From contig JAACJK010000219.1 in the NCBI GenBank assembly GCA_013368325.1, positions 868,001-932,000 of the forward strand: a stretch of DNA of 64,000 nucleotides. The letters run 5' to 3'. Made by a program: the position numbers and the translations under genes. The notes under the pieces were generated by a model that was given only the letters and a program-made list of their open reading frames with translations, searched no databases and was not told the origin of the DNA. Positions 36,298 to 48,040 of this stretch are shown here, in pieces (positions within the stretch are counted from its first letter, which is position 1; the number at the start of each line of letters is the position of its first letter). Source of the stretch: Ephemerocybe angulata. Lineage: Eukaryota > Basidiomycota > Agaricomycetes > Agaricales > Psathyrellaceae.

Positions 36298-39200
36298 GGT
36301 GGAGGTTTGGGGAGCGGGAGAGAGCTGGGTGCAGTTAGGAAAGCAGGTTGTGAATGCTATAGAAATCCACTCACAGGTGAGCCTTTATATTTGCGGCTCA
36401 AGCTGTTAACACCATCTCCAAGATTCGATTCCTCGAATCGGTTCGAAGCTCGACTCCGCTCGTTCGGTGCCTTCTCCAGAAACAAGCAGTGGAATCGAAA
36501 GTATCATCTATCTCGGCATGTATGAATCACATCCGGAGATAGATATGAAAGTACCGTAAGGGTATTCGTTGGCTCAAAATGAAGATGCCTTCCTAACTTG
36601 TGGGTGTACGTGGATCAGATGAAGGATTGTTGCTGAACAGCTTTACAGCGAACTCACCACTATGCCAATGGCTGGGCTTTCAAATGAATAATGCTTCAGC
36701 GGAAACACGCACAACTAGCGTGTAGCGCCGTTCTCATAGCCATTGTACCTGCGTTTGAGGACCCTTGGCGCCTAATGAGTGCCTATGATCGAGAAGGGTG
36801 TGAAGGATGGCGAAACAGAGAGCTCAAAGGCTCAGCTCTGTTCGGCTAATGAGGTTCATTTGTGTCGCGATCCTTCCATGGTTTCCGTCTGGAAAACGAG
36901 TGTGAAGGATGTAGAATGCAGGCCAAGACACGTTCCAGACGGCAGATGATCATGAACACGACTCGGAGACGCCTCGAGGCGCCAATTCCGTGGTTATGTA
37001 ACCATCTTCTTTCGTCACACAGCGCGTTCTGCGTTCTGCCGCTTCTGCGATCTCAAGCCAACTTTGCCATCACCGTGCTGAGCGCTCCACGGGCGACAGC
37101 CTGTTCGTTGATTCCTTCACCACTATGTCAAGGCCTTGACAGCAACATTCAATGCAGTGACTCTACCCAGTGTTCAGTAAGTGTGGCGTTGCTCATGGGA
37201 CCCAGTGGGTTGTATATTTGCAGTATGATTCATACTGGAGTTCGCATGAACTCCAGCCTGGAACTACGCCGCCTTCCCTTGTCTTGCGGGGAAGAAGAAA
37301 CTGAATGACGAGAAGGGACGTCTGCGGACGCATTGGCGTATCCAAAGCAGGGTAGACCCTGTACCGCAGCTGAGTCGTCAAGATCTCAAGTCCTCGACGC
37401 CTTTCGAAATCTAAGGCCATTTGTGCAGAATGTTATGGAAGCCGCAAAGTGGACCGAGCTAGACCTTTCTCTTACCCTCTGGCGAGCCAATACAATTGTT
37501 TCTCTTTGGAATCTGACATTTCTGAATATCAAGGGAGCCTTTGGAACGGGCTAGACATCGATGTCGGTCCCGAGCAGTCTGCCACGAACAAACTCTTTCG
37601 ACAACCACTGACATTGGAGTCGTATGCGATAACATAGCGAGGTCAGCTGGACGTATAGTCTGACTCCCTAGTCAACTCTGACATGGAACATGGATCCCCG
37701 TAAAGATAGTGGGTGGATCAATGGTCTGGTTCGCCCAGTACCGTAGGGTCAAACGTCCCGAGTCATTATGACAAAAAATGTTTTCTCCATGAAGTTCTCC
37801 CTCATATGTCGGAAGAGCGATACGAGTCAGAGGGAGAAGACCTCAACTCTGAGAATATGTCGCCTTGATCGCTTGGAACGAGTCCTTTTGGCGAGGGTAG
37901 GTCCTTGAATTCACCTCTTCGATTGATCACTACTGCACTGTTCGAAGTGATGTGCATACTACACAGACATGGTAGACATGTCGATCAATCCTCTTTATTG
38001 TGCTATGACAGCATTCAATGCAATTTCAGTCTCATTATTTGCGAGCTTTTAAGTAATTCAACGTAAGATGGTCAGCACATATCGGTCAACGCGGTTAGTA
38101 GGGAGTCATAAACCAAGGACAGAACAACGACCCTGCGCGCCTCAGAACGCCATACGTTCTCATCGGGTCAATAGCACCGCCATAGCTGAACGCAACTCCT
38201 GCGATGTACGTGCACATAGCGTCCGATCTCGCTATTTCTCGTCGTGAGGACGACCTTCGCCAAATAGGCGCCCGCACGAGTCACGCGCGCCAGAAGGGCG
38301 TAACTATCGCTTCCAGAATTTCCATGAGCGCCAATCCTATTACACAGCAGTCTGCTAGCTCCGCCACATCTTAAAATGCTGTATGCCTATTTCCCTCCCG
38401 CGCTGTGTTATTAATGACCTTTGCACTTGGTACTGACCGCTGTGGAAACAAAACGGTATGTGTGTGTGGATGGAAACCGCGAGGCGGCGCCTATTATGAG
38501 TGACCTGTGTGGGCTGTGAGTTTGCCTAATCAGGATTTAGACCGTGCATGTTTGCGCAGTTAGTGATCAGTTTAATGATGCACAAGACAAGACAATACGA
38601 GTCTCACCGGGAACTCCCTCGGAAGCACCGTGCACGTTGGAGACCGTAGCAACTCCGGAAAGTAGCGTTATCCTCAGACCTGGTCAGAGTGCATCTGTCT
38701 GTATCCGTAGTAGAACTCCCAGCTGCGTAATATCTGCGGCTGCGATTCGCTCTGAGGCATTAACTTTGACCTGGGTACTTGCCGAATGTAACCAAGGCGA
38801 GTACACTGTCCAAATGGGACACAAAGAAGCAAGGGGACGGCAGCGGAGACCGGAAAGCCCGCTTGATCAAGAAGATGAATCTGGAAGTGACTTCGAAGAA
38901 TACTGTACTCCGAGGCCGAGGGAGTCATATACTTCTGCTATTTCCGAGCATTGCCAGAAATCGTAGCTGGCCCTCTGGCTTCGGAGCTTGACTCCAGCAA
39001 TTCATGACATAGCCGGTGTGTCAATGTTCTGCGTTTACGCAATTAAACTTGGAATGAGGGATCCCAGTAAAGGAGGTGCACTCAATCCCCATCCTGCTCT
39101 TTTTCATATTTGCCATCCTTCTCTCCTTCCACTCCTCCCTTACTAGGACGCCCCGCCTGAACTCACAGGAAGGATCGGGCTTTCCTCGGAATGCTTGCAG

Positions 39201-40209
39201 ATGGATGGGTGTGCCATAGGCTTGATGTGCACGTTTTCGCGCCCCGAAGTCCGGCGCCGCCTTGAGGGCTACCCATAGCTCGACGCGCCTGAAATGGAGC
39301 AAGCTCGAGTTGCTGTCCTTCAAGTATATGAGATACTGCAGGGCTTTCCGATGGAGATATTACAGGGCTTTTTGTTCGCCTGGCCAGAGTTCAAGTTGGG
39401 CAGATGGAGAGGTATGATATAGAGGGATCTGACCTAAGGCTCCTCCACGTCGTCCTCGGTCTGACCTAGCGCGTCTATCCACTTACTGTGGTATCCTCTT
39501 TAGAGAAGTAATATCCTGCTTCTCCGTAAGAGTTTCGCCAATCCGGGTAAGCGGCGTTTCGCCTCGAAGACATTGGAACCCTTGAGCGTTACTTGAAGCT
39601 TAGCACGCGCTAGCCTTGTACGACAAATGGGCGGGCGTCCTCATTCAGGACGCGAGAACTAAAAGATCGTGGATGCTCAATGGGTTCGATAGAATTGAAT
39701 TTGTGCACATGGACTCAGGTAAGTACCAAAGGCCTCCTTCATTACCTGCTCTGGTGAAGTGTCGGTCAAATGCTAAATCAATGCCTTAGATCGTCGTGCG
39801 GATGACAGGTCGCGTCGGAAATTATATTCGGCAGGAAGAAAGGAGCATAAATGGTTAGAAGTCATAAAGTAAACTGATGTTAAGGCGGGCGTGGAAGACG
39901 TACAGCCAGTTGGAATGAAACACCTGAGCCCAGCCTGAAACCAGGGACTGGGCGCTTAAATGCTAGTAGGCGCTTTGAGTTTCTCAAGTCTCGAGACTAT
40001 ATCAAACATCAATGAGCCTCTTTCAGGGATATCGACGTCTCTTTGCGCCATATCCCTGCTCAGACTCAGACGACGCCTCCTCGCTACCAGCAGTTCGGGC
40101 ACGTCCATCATGTTGAGCCCGACGAATAATCGGGAGGGTGTTAGTCAGCCGAGATCAATTGCAATGCTCTTTACGGCTTGGCTTGAACAGCCATGACCGG
40201 GTTCGACAG
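36298..40209. other. 3.9-kb region without a recognisable gene
   Basis: No open frame here looks like a known protein. Unsupported frames include 36862-37308 (+) and 38544-38966 (+). Motif-like sites are GGCGCCTAAT at 36767-36776, AAATAGGCGCCC at 38262-38273 and GGCGCTTAAA at 39951-39960. It may contain decayed transposon or gene remnants, but none could be named. Confidence 0.4.
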
Positions 40210-42246
40210 ATGTCTCACCGTAACCTCAAACCCAACAGCACTCTCCTACCTATTTTTTTTCAGAACTTGAACATGCCATGTAAGGCTCTCATCTCTCCCG
40301 CGCAGAACCTCCCAAGCGACATCCTCGAGCAGATATTTCTGCTCGTTGCTCACTCAGCAAAGGATTCCAAAGACCCCCTCCAGCCTCTCAGATGCTTTAC
40401 CGCCGTTAATCACCACTGGAACCACGTATCGCACTCTTGCACGCGGCTCTGGCAGAACCTTGGAGACATTCGTGTTGGCCTGCACCACTGCCGCCCGGAG
40501 AGCGCTGGCGAGTTCTTCATATCCTCCCTCGAAGGCCGCCTCGAACGTGCCAAATCCCAGCCCCTCACCTTCAGCTTCAATGTGGCTCCAACTCTCGCAT
40601 ATGGGCCTCCTCGCGACCTACTGGTCGTCATAGAACGTGCCCTCGCTCTCCTCATTCGACATGCAGCGCAATGGGTCGACGTCGGTCTCTCAATTCCCGC
40701 GAGACAGGTCCACATGCTTGATACCGTGGAAGGAAACCTCCCACTTCTGGAGAAACTGTCAATGGAAGTTCTACAACCAGATGTTCCTGCACGCATGGAC
40801 CAATTCGCAATCGCACCCAGCCTGCGCCACGCCTCTTTCCGATTCCCAGGGAGGGTCGAGGTGGACGTACGCAAGAAGATAAAACTACCATGGTCGCAGC
40901 TGATTAGTTACCACGAGAACATATACCCCGAAGACGTCGGCTTCCACCCCGTTTTGACGACCTCCCCTAACCTCGAATCTTTAATCTGCGCTTTCCCTTG
41001 GGTTCGCCTTCCCTACTTCCTCGACACCCCTTTCCAACACACAAACCTCACCCGACTACACCTAAAATTCATCTCAGACGACTCGTCCTTCCTCCGCCGT
41101 CTCATCCTTCCCTCGCTCTCGGACCTCTCAGTCGTCACCTATGGTGTCGCCACTGTCTTTACCGAAGTCATTGGGCTCGTCCACCAGAGCCACTGCGTTC
41201 TGCGCTCCTTGGCGCTTCTGCCAGAGTTTAATGTGAGCTGGTTCCACCAGCACTGGGCGCTAACACGCATACTGGCTCTCTGTCCCGCGCTCACAAGGCT
41301 CACCGTGAACAACATCCAGTCAAATGACCTCAAGCTTCTATGTGATGGAACCGAGACGGGCGAGATCCTCGTTCCGCACCTCAAACAATTCGTTCTCTGC
41401 TATACCTCGAGGTTCCCTACGGACCCAGTGGACGACTACGATGCCCTTAATGCGTTGGCCCACTCCCGGGAGGAATTGTACCAGAGCGGACAGATCTCGA
41501 GTCCGTGGGAGTTGACCATTGAGTCTGCCCCGAATTTCTCTCTGGATGAATCGATCTGGTCGAGAATTCTGAGGCAGTTGGAGGCGTTCCCGCAGGCTAT
41601 GGCGCCTGGGATGGAGAAAGTAAGTAAGTGGGAGCAGGTGCTGTTGGGACAGGTTAGGTTCGCTAGGAGGGTTGCAGCTTCGGCGGCGGGGGATAATCCG
41701 AAAGCCGGTCCGACGCTGCTGGAGGAGGTTATGAATAGTCTTCAGCTGCGGAATGTCATCAAGGAGTTAGAAGGGTTCGATTTTGCAAAGGATGACGTGG
41801 GACTGCTCTATGTGAGTACTTTTGTTGGTGCCTTTATCGTTCCGCTATGTTTATGTCTTCTTGGTGTATCTTCAGCGAGGAAATATGCCTCATCTCCTCG
41901 AGAGGCTAGCGTCCATCTCATCAGCTTCATTCCCGTTAGAGATAATCCTTGGTCTCCTTGGTCTCTCCACACGAGTGAAAGCACTCTTCGAAAAATGGAA
42001 GCCACTTTTCATCGAGCATGCGAGGGTGCATCGACGCTGGATGAGGAGGGGGAAACAAAGTATTGAATACATCAGTCCAAGGGATGGTGAGTGTGATTCC
42101 TACCACTTATGCACCATGAAGGTGAACCCTAACATATGATGATAGAGAGGCGGAAAGATGATGGCCTGGTCTGGGAGATTGTGGTCGGCGCACTGGAACA
42201 ACCGAGGACTCCAGCTCAGTGGCTCGAAGTCGGAATATGGCTGTAG
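40210..42246 (+). CDS. F-box protein with LRR-like body
   Basis: Probable substrate adaptor of an SCF ubiquitin ligase, a family greatly expanded in mushrooms. The F-box is at the N terminus: NLPSDILEQIFLLVAHSAKD, then LRCFTAVNHHWNHVSHSCTR with LWQNL. The body has repeated leucine-rich strands such as LPLLEKLSMEVL, TSPNLESLICAF, TNLTRLHLKF, LPSLSDLSVVTY and CPALTRLTVNNIQ. One long exon (to about 41812) is followed by an intron before RGNMPHLLERLAS and a last exon giving ERRKDDGLVWEIVVGALEQP and the end LEVGIWL at 42246. Starts at 40210 (MSHRN) and 40273 (MPCKA) are both possible; an upstream in-frame ATG at 40138 seems less likely. About 650 residues. Confidence 0.8.
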
Positions 42247-43361
42247 CTGTATGGTATAGACATAAGGCTAATGAGTTTATGAATGAACCCTCGGGGGTGT
42301 GTTCCCTACTCATGAAATTTTGGGGTGGCTACAAGCTAGCCCAATTCGTGCACTGCTTGACTTCCCATTCCACAGGTAGACCATTGCCAGTGCGTAGTGG
42401 AGGCTCGTTCTACTACATCCCAGCAGTGAAATCAGAGTATCTATCTCCAACATGCAGTACGGCTCGAAATCGGGTCGGCTGAACTGAGGCATGTGCCTCA
42501 ACTGAAAAAATAGCGTAGTTATTCAGAGCGAAAGCCCTCCTGGTCTACAACGCTCCAAAAGAATAGTAGTAGCAAAAAGGGTACTCTCTGCCTGGGAGTC
42601 GAACCCAGCTTTCGCGCGTGACAGGCCCGTGTACTAACCGATATACTGTACTAGCAAGATAGCCCGGGTACCCTTCCAGTTGGCACCACGAGATCATCAT
42701 GAGTAGGGAGACTAGAATAGGCACACAACTATTATGACCTTGGAGGAATTTTATTCGCCACAGACCATAATTTAAGGGAGATGCGATAAAGACGCTTCAA
42801 GGCTTACACTGTGACTGGGATGCTGAAAGGTACCAGATAGCATGGGCAAGTTCAATCAGTACTATCATGTCGAAAGGAAGAAGAACATGCCAATTAGATT
42901 TGCATTTGGCTAGTCATCGTCTATAGTATCTATTTCGGAGAGTGAACAACCCTCCGATGGGCACGCCACTCCCTCTGAGCCAGAACCATCTGGGCCATAA
43001 CGGGGCCCGTTAGTTGCACTGTGTGAATGGCAGTCTGGAAAGGCCATTATTCCTGACCGTCAGCGCACACGCCGGGCCAGGTTCCTGCACCCAGTTAAAT
43101 ATTCTTAGAAACCCTCGCCAGGAATGTGAGATCTTTCCGACTGTCATTTTCCTTGCTGGTCTCGAGTAGGTTGGAGGCCAGAGAAATCAACTTCGACGTT
43201 TCTATCCAATCCTCGGGTCTCCCCTTCCGACTCATACTATGCATAGATTATTTGATCCCTCTCCTGAGACTTCCGATCTGGACACGCTTTAAAATCAATA
43301 CATAGACTTCTTTGAAGAGGTGAAGCATATGAGGAAGCTGAAAAATGGCAAGGGCTGCACG
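42247..43361. other. Intergenic region with tRNA-like element and NACHT 3' flank
   Basis: Holds the tRNA-Asp-like element (42584-42660). The part 42960-43235 is similar to 45930-46130, the 3' flank of the NACHT pseudogene (shared AGAAACCCTC, AGGCCAGAGAAA and CTATCCAATCCTCGGGTCTC blocks), showing that NACHT2 and the pseudogene descend from one unit that included this flank. Confidence 0.55.
42584..42660 (-). tRNA. Degenerate tRNA-Asp(GTC)-like element, probably a pseudogene
   Basis: On the minus strand a tRNA-like order is visible: A-box-like TAGTACAGT, D-stem GTAC/GTAC, anticodon loop CTGTCAC (GTC, Asp), and a perfect B box GGTTCGACTCC within a five-pair T stem (CTGGG/CCCAG). The acceptor stem pairs poorly (only the three inner pairs are canonical), the D loop is several bases too long and the anticodon stem has a G-G mismatch. 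Flanking GGGTAC and GTACCC form an extra inverted repeat. It is best read as a decayed tRNA gene or a tRNA-derived short element; internal promoters remain good. Confidence 0.55.
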
Positions 43362-45566
43362 TTAGTCAAACAATGGACCAGCGTTTTCTTGCCACCAAGT
43401 ATTCCACAACCCGTCGTACTTCCGCACCACGATTGCCAGTTCCGGTGCGAAGTCCTGTCGGTACGAATAAGACTTCTATCACTTGCAACTCGGGACAGAT
43501 AGTATGCACGCTTACCTGCAACTGAGAAAGGAGCCAAGAGCAATAACCATTCCTCCAATTCCAGTAATAAAAATGCAAACGCGAGGCGGCGTAGTCATCG
43601 AGCATGTAGAAAAACTGGGGAGCCGGGTCTCCGTACTCTGGGGCTCTGAACCATTTGTCAATTTTATCGAGTCCGTCATTCGCAATGAAGGGAACGAGCA
43701 TCTCTGCAAACGATTCCTTCAAAAAGCGAGTTTTCTCCATGTCCACTAATACTGTGGCACAGACTTCCAGGAGATCGAATTGATCTTTGCTGAGATATAG
43801 GCGCTTCCTGGCTACAAGGCTGGATAGTCGACTTGCTTGTTGGTACTCTTTGTTGAAATCTAAGTAAACGGTTGTTATAACTTATGCCACAAGCTACATG
43901 GATACCGCCCCGGCATGCGGCATTACTCACCTTCCAAAGGGATTTTGGATATTCGATCCAGGCAGCACTTTAGTTGATACTCAATCGCCCGCCCCGGATA
44001 AACGTAAACAGGCCCTGCTCGTTCTGGATCGGCCATAAATTCCTGGAACGAATTATGATAGATGTTGAGGAGGTCGTGCTTCTTGTCAAGGAGAGAACGT
44101 AAGTCGCAGAGAATGACTTCAATATCAAGGAGGTAGACTCTCTCCTGGAGACAAAGTGGACGACTAATATCCCAGATGATACACCTCAAAAGAAGAAGAA
44201 AATCGCGACCATGCTCGTCGGTTTTATCGAACGCCTGCTGGGCGTTGAGAACAATGTTCCGATAGAGCGCATCGAGTGAAGCAAAGGCCTTTGCTTTCTG
44301 ACAGTCGCCTGGAGCCCACGTGAGCACTGCACGCAGCCGTTCAGCAGGAGACCCTCGAGGCTCAGAAATGTATCGGGTGACGGTGGCGGCATAGATGTAC
44401 TGGCCCGACGCAGCTTCCACAATGGCTTTGACGTCGCTGTCACTGAACCACCCCTTCCGGAGCTTCCGTCGCAAGCCGAGTTCTTGCAACCTTCTCTGGA
44501 CGGAACGACGGATGTCGCCAGTCGCGTCGTAGTCGTCACTGAGGCGAATGTGGTAAGCTGCGTTGTGGAGGTGGCCGGGCTCATGGAGAGCTTCGTAGAT
44601 CGCCATTTCTGGGCGGCTTGCGAGGAAGATGCGGAATGGCGTCCTTCCGCGAAGAAGACAGTCTTGGATGGCGGACGAGGAGTTCTCGTTGTCGGGCTTC
44701 CCCACTGCACTCGTCAAGGCCGTCAATGAGAAGGGCGAAGGGGAGCGTTTCGGAGAGGGATGAGTTATTCGCGAGGAAATGATGGACGGGGCCGACGATC
44801 AAGGCCTCCATCTGTGTCTTGAGCACTGTGTCGAATATGAGAGGGTCATCTTCAACGGCAAGCCCAATCAACTGTCGAAGGCCAGGGATTTTATGGCCTA
44901 GCTGGTAGGCAATCGTCGGTACAATCCTAGACACGTTGTTTCGCGTCGAGTCCCCGGCATTGAAGAAGAACGACGCTGCGAGGATCCCGAGGCTGGCACA
45001 GCGCTCGGAGACCGTCTGCTGCAACGCGGACTTCCCTGAGCCAGCAGCCCCTGTCATGCAGAGAATCTGCGTCGGTGCGTCCCGGTCCTGGATCCAGCCC
45101 ATGATCTCGTTGATGACCTCGAGTCGGGTGTCTTCATCGCATTTAGGAGGATCGAATCTCGCTGATGAGTTGTATAGTGCATTCGGCGCGGTCTTTTCCA
45201 CCAACATCTTCCAACCTGAAGACGGGCGTCCCTGTTAATTATTGGGCATCCGGACGGCAGATGCTACTACGTACCTTCGGAAGCTTCGGAAGCTCGCGTG
45301 GACTGCTTTGGTCCGTTGTGGATATGGTGCTCTGTATGGTTGTACTCCAATTTGTCGAGTCTGAATTCGCGGGCGTTGGGGAAGAACGTTGGGGTACAAT
45401 GAACGGCGGTGCCAACGAGGGGAGTTGCAGGCTCGCCAGGGGAACGCGTGTAGGAAGCTGTGGGTAGAGCCGAAGGTCCTTCAGCAAATCCGCCCCTCTG
45501 AGGCTGCGCAGACTCTGTAGAGGGATGACGATGATCTTCTGGCGATCTATTTTGGTTTGGCTTCAT
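43362..45566 (-). pseudogene. NACHT-domain NLR-like gene, copy 2, frameshifted
   Basis: Starts MKPNQNRSPEDHRH at 45566, with its own leader, then the family block PTFFPNAREFRLDKLEYNHT. An intron near 45225-45276 leads to GWKMLVEKTAPNALY and the NACHT core: Walker A GAAGSGKSALQQT and Walker B LLIDGLDEC. Just after the RQRELLV segment one extra base (within GGCGGACGAGG, about 44671-44680) shifts the frame: the intact paralogues read CTCGTCGCC where this copy has CTCGTCCGCC. The second frame then continues cleanly with AIQDCLLRGRTPFRIFLASR, SGQYIYAATVTRYISEP and LLNIYHNSFQEFMADPERAG. Further exons give RFLKESFAEMLVPFIANDGL and DFAPELAIVVRKYDGLWNTW, ending at 43362. Apart from this single change it is complete, so it is either a very young pseudogene or a sequencing error. 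Confidence 0.8.
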
Positions 45567-45714
45567 CGTTTTGAGCGATCTCTAATGCAGATCGAAAACC
45601 AGGGCTTGGTAGGGCGAAGGAGGGAAGAGGTCTTCTAGAGAAAGACGTAGATGGTGGGCAAGCTGGTGCGGCGTCCACTACAGGAGACGCCTCGTGTTTT
45701 GTCGATATTTTAGG

Positions 45715-45727
45715 AAATTAGGCGCCC
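45715..45727 (-). promoter_or_regulatory. GGGCGCCTAATTT motif upstream of NACHT2
   Basis: AAATTAGGCGCCC on the plus strand, read as GGGCGCCTAATTT in gene direction, about 150 bp before the NACHT2 start at 45566. Confidence 0.45.
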
Positions 45728-45929
45728 AACGTGAATGTGACGGTAGCCCTGAGACGGTGGGACCTCAGACACCCACGAAGTGACAGTTGTGTAGTACTGC
45801 CTCAACAATCAGTAGCTGACCCCTGGAGTAAGAACTGAGTCCACTGTCCAAGGGAAACCATGAACTTCCAACACGAGCGCGGAAAGTCGGAGCTTGGTTG
45901 AACTCTAATCGGAGCTTAGCAGCTGCGGG

Positions 45930-46955
45930 TATTCCCGACCATTACCGCGCACGGGCCAGGTTCGACTGGATCCCGTAAAATATTCCTTAGAAACCCTCAC
46001 CTGCCCATGCGCCAAATATGAGATCTTCCAGAGCTGTCTTTTTTATTGCTGATCTTGAGAATTGATCGGAGGCCAGAGAAACCAACTTCGAGGCTTCTAT
46101 CCAATCCTCGGGTCTCCTCTTCCGACTCATACCGGTTTCCTGGCTACACGGTTGGATAGTCGACTGGCTTGATGGTACTCTTCGTTGAAATCTAAGTAAA
46201 ACGGTGGTTATAACTCATGCCACAAGCGCTACATGGCAACTACATGGATACCACCCCGGGGCCACTCATCCTCCAAAGGGATTTCGGAGAAATGAGGAGG
46301 GCGTATGGGAACGCTTCTGAGTTGGATGGGTCATTCGCCAGGAAACGGTGGACGGGGTCGACGATCAAGGCCTCCATCCGTGCCTTCAGCGCCTTGTCGA
46401 AAATGAGAGGGTCGTCCTCGACGGCAACCCCAATCAGCTGTCGAAGACCAGGATTCTTCTGCCCTAGCTGCTAGGCGATGGTGGGTACAAGCCCGGAGAA
46501 GTTGTCGCGCGTCGAGTCCCTAGCATTAAAGCAGTACGACGCCGCGAGTATCTTGCCTCCGGCGCAGCGCTCGGAGACCAAGGCGGACTTTCCTGCTCCC
46601 ACAGACCCCGTCATACAGAGGATCTGCGAGGTTGCGTCCCGGTCCCGAATCCAGCCCACGATCTCGCTCGTCACCTCGATTCGCGTCTTTGTCACACTTG
46701 CTGGCATCGAACCTAGCAGCAGTTGTAGAGAGCGTTTGGGGCGCATTTCTCAGTACCTTCCACCTGATGTCGGCGTCGTTAATCTGCACAAGAGAGGTAC
46801 TGTATGGCAAAATTATATACATACATACCATCGAGGACTGCCAGCATGCCTGGGTGGGCAGTGGTGGTGTGCGTTGGGTGAGTGAGTGAGTGAGTGAGTG
46901 TATTCCAGCCAGCCAAGTTGGAACGCGTGGGCATGGGCAAGAATGTTAAATAACT
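45930..46955 (-). pseudogene. Deletion-derived NACHT pseudogene
   Basis: Remnant of a NACHT copy in the same orientation as NACHT2. From 5' to 3': a frameshifted exon-1 block near 46900-46950 with a GTGA tetranucleotide expansion; the core start with DRDATSQILCMTGSVGAGKS (46640-46590) in which the QQT after the Walker A motif is deleted (SALVSERCA); an in-frame stop after GLVPTIA near 46471; a run matching QLGQKNPGLRQLIGVAVEDD and the EAFPYALLI region; then a direct jump at about 46275 to the ISEIPLE-like end, with about 0.8 kb of the paralogue coding sequence missing. The 3' flank 45930-46130 matches that of NACHT2. Not functional as a NACHT protein. Confidence 0.8.
46879..46902. repeat. GTGA tetranucleotide run
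   Basis: About five to six GTGA units. They sit where the intact family has codons for the LEYTHTAHHHY segment, so the run probably grew by slippage in the pseudogene's exon 1. Confidence 0.8.
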
Positions 46956-46982
46956 TTTTGGCCCATGCCCACGCGTTTCAAC
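46917..46982. repeat. Inverted repeat made of two head-on NACHT exon-1 fragments (pair 1)
   Basis: Arms 46917-46937 and 46962-46982 are 21 bases each with a single mismatch, around a 24-base loop. The core of both arms is GCGTGGGCATGGG or its complement. The minus-strand arm is the exon-1 block of the NACHT pseudogene; the plus-strand arm also reads as the block (FLAHAHAFQLDEQ in frame, against FFPNAHAFQLDRL). So the hairpin arose by an inverted duplication of this exon module. Confidence 0.8.
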
Positions 46983-48040
46983 TCGACGAGCAGAATGATG
47001 TCTACAGTCTGCCGGCGCAGACTTGGAGGGGATGTAGGACCGCGCTGCCAGTGCTGCGCCCATGTAGGCGCAAATCGCCGTCGCTGACGGTGGATTAAAG
47101 TCGACAGATCAATCGATCACGTACCACTGCCTGCCTGGACGAGCAGAAGTGCTACATATGCAGTGTGAGTGAGTCTATTCAATGGACCATCATCAAGTAT
47201 AAAAGCGTGCGCGCTCGCCAGAAATGGAGCCATTTCTGGCAGGGGCGCACGCGTTCAACTTGACGAGAAGAACGTCCGTCTGTCTGTCTGTCGGCGCAGA
47301 TCTAGAGTGAACTTGGAAGAACGGAAGAACCGAGCTCTGTAGGTAGGTACAGTGCGAATCGACCGACCGTCGTCGCTGATCATGAGGGTGGAATTCGGCG
47401 ATATCGATGGGACTGATCATGAGTCGGAGACGACGGTCGCCCATGTACATTCCAATCCTTTCCTTGGACTCCGACTGAGGGAGGGAGGTAGAAGGTGGGA
47501 AGGTGCGCAGGTTTTGATTATCTTATCGAGCCTTCTGAGCGGAGCTTGCCAATCCACACGGGATTTCCCGTACCAGCGCGGACCCCCTCCCTCTCTTCCA
47601 GGCTTCCAGGAATCTCTCGAGTCACAAAAGAACCTGTTATATCGCACTCTCGAAATATGACCAAAGCAATATATAATGCTCAGATACCAAAACAAGATCA
47701 ACTATAATACAAGAAAAACCCAAAGCGAACAAACAGCGCACTGGTAGGAGTGAATCGGAGGTATGGTAGGGTAGCAGTAAGCCAGGGAGGGGAAGCAGCA
47801 GTAGCAAAAAGCAACGATATCATCTATCATCGTCCATCCACCTGGTGGTGGTAGGGGGTGGTCAGAACAAAAGAAGGCATGCAAGGGCAGAAACGGGTGT
47901 AGGTAGGAGTAAAGTGGATGTGATGCATGGACGGATGTATGGGTGAACGGATGCGATATAGCATATGCTAAAGAACTAGGGCCTCAAACCAAACCAGAAG
48001 AACGCTTGTCGCAGGGCAGACTAAAAATACACAAACACAC
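46983..48040. other. Intergenic region between NACHT pseudogene and protease
   Basis: Besides the palindrome above it holds a short GTCT run near 47274-47292 and the 3' flank of the protease. The frames near 47193-47701 are repeat-derived or antisense and unsupported. Confidence 0.45.
47204..47253. repeat. Near-perfect palindrome made of two head-on NACHT exon-1 fragments (pair 2)
   Basis: Arms 47204-47227 and 47230-47253 (24 bases, about four mismatches) are separated by only two bases; the inner GCCAGAAATGG part is exact. The minus strand reads FLASAHAFILDD and later RLTHTAYV; the plus strand reads FLAGAHAFNLTRR, so both arms are exon-1 blocks. Sequence on both sides resembles that around pair 1, so the whole unit was duplicated in direct orientation about 290 bp apart. 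Confidence 0.75.
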
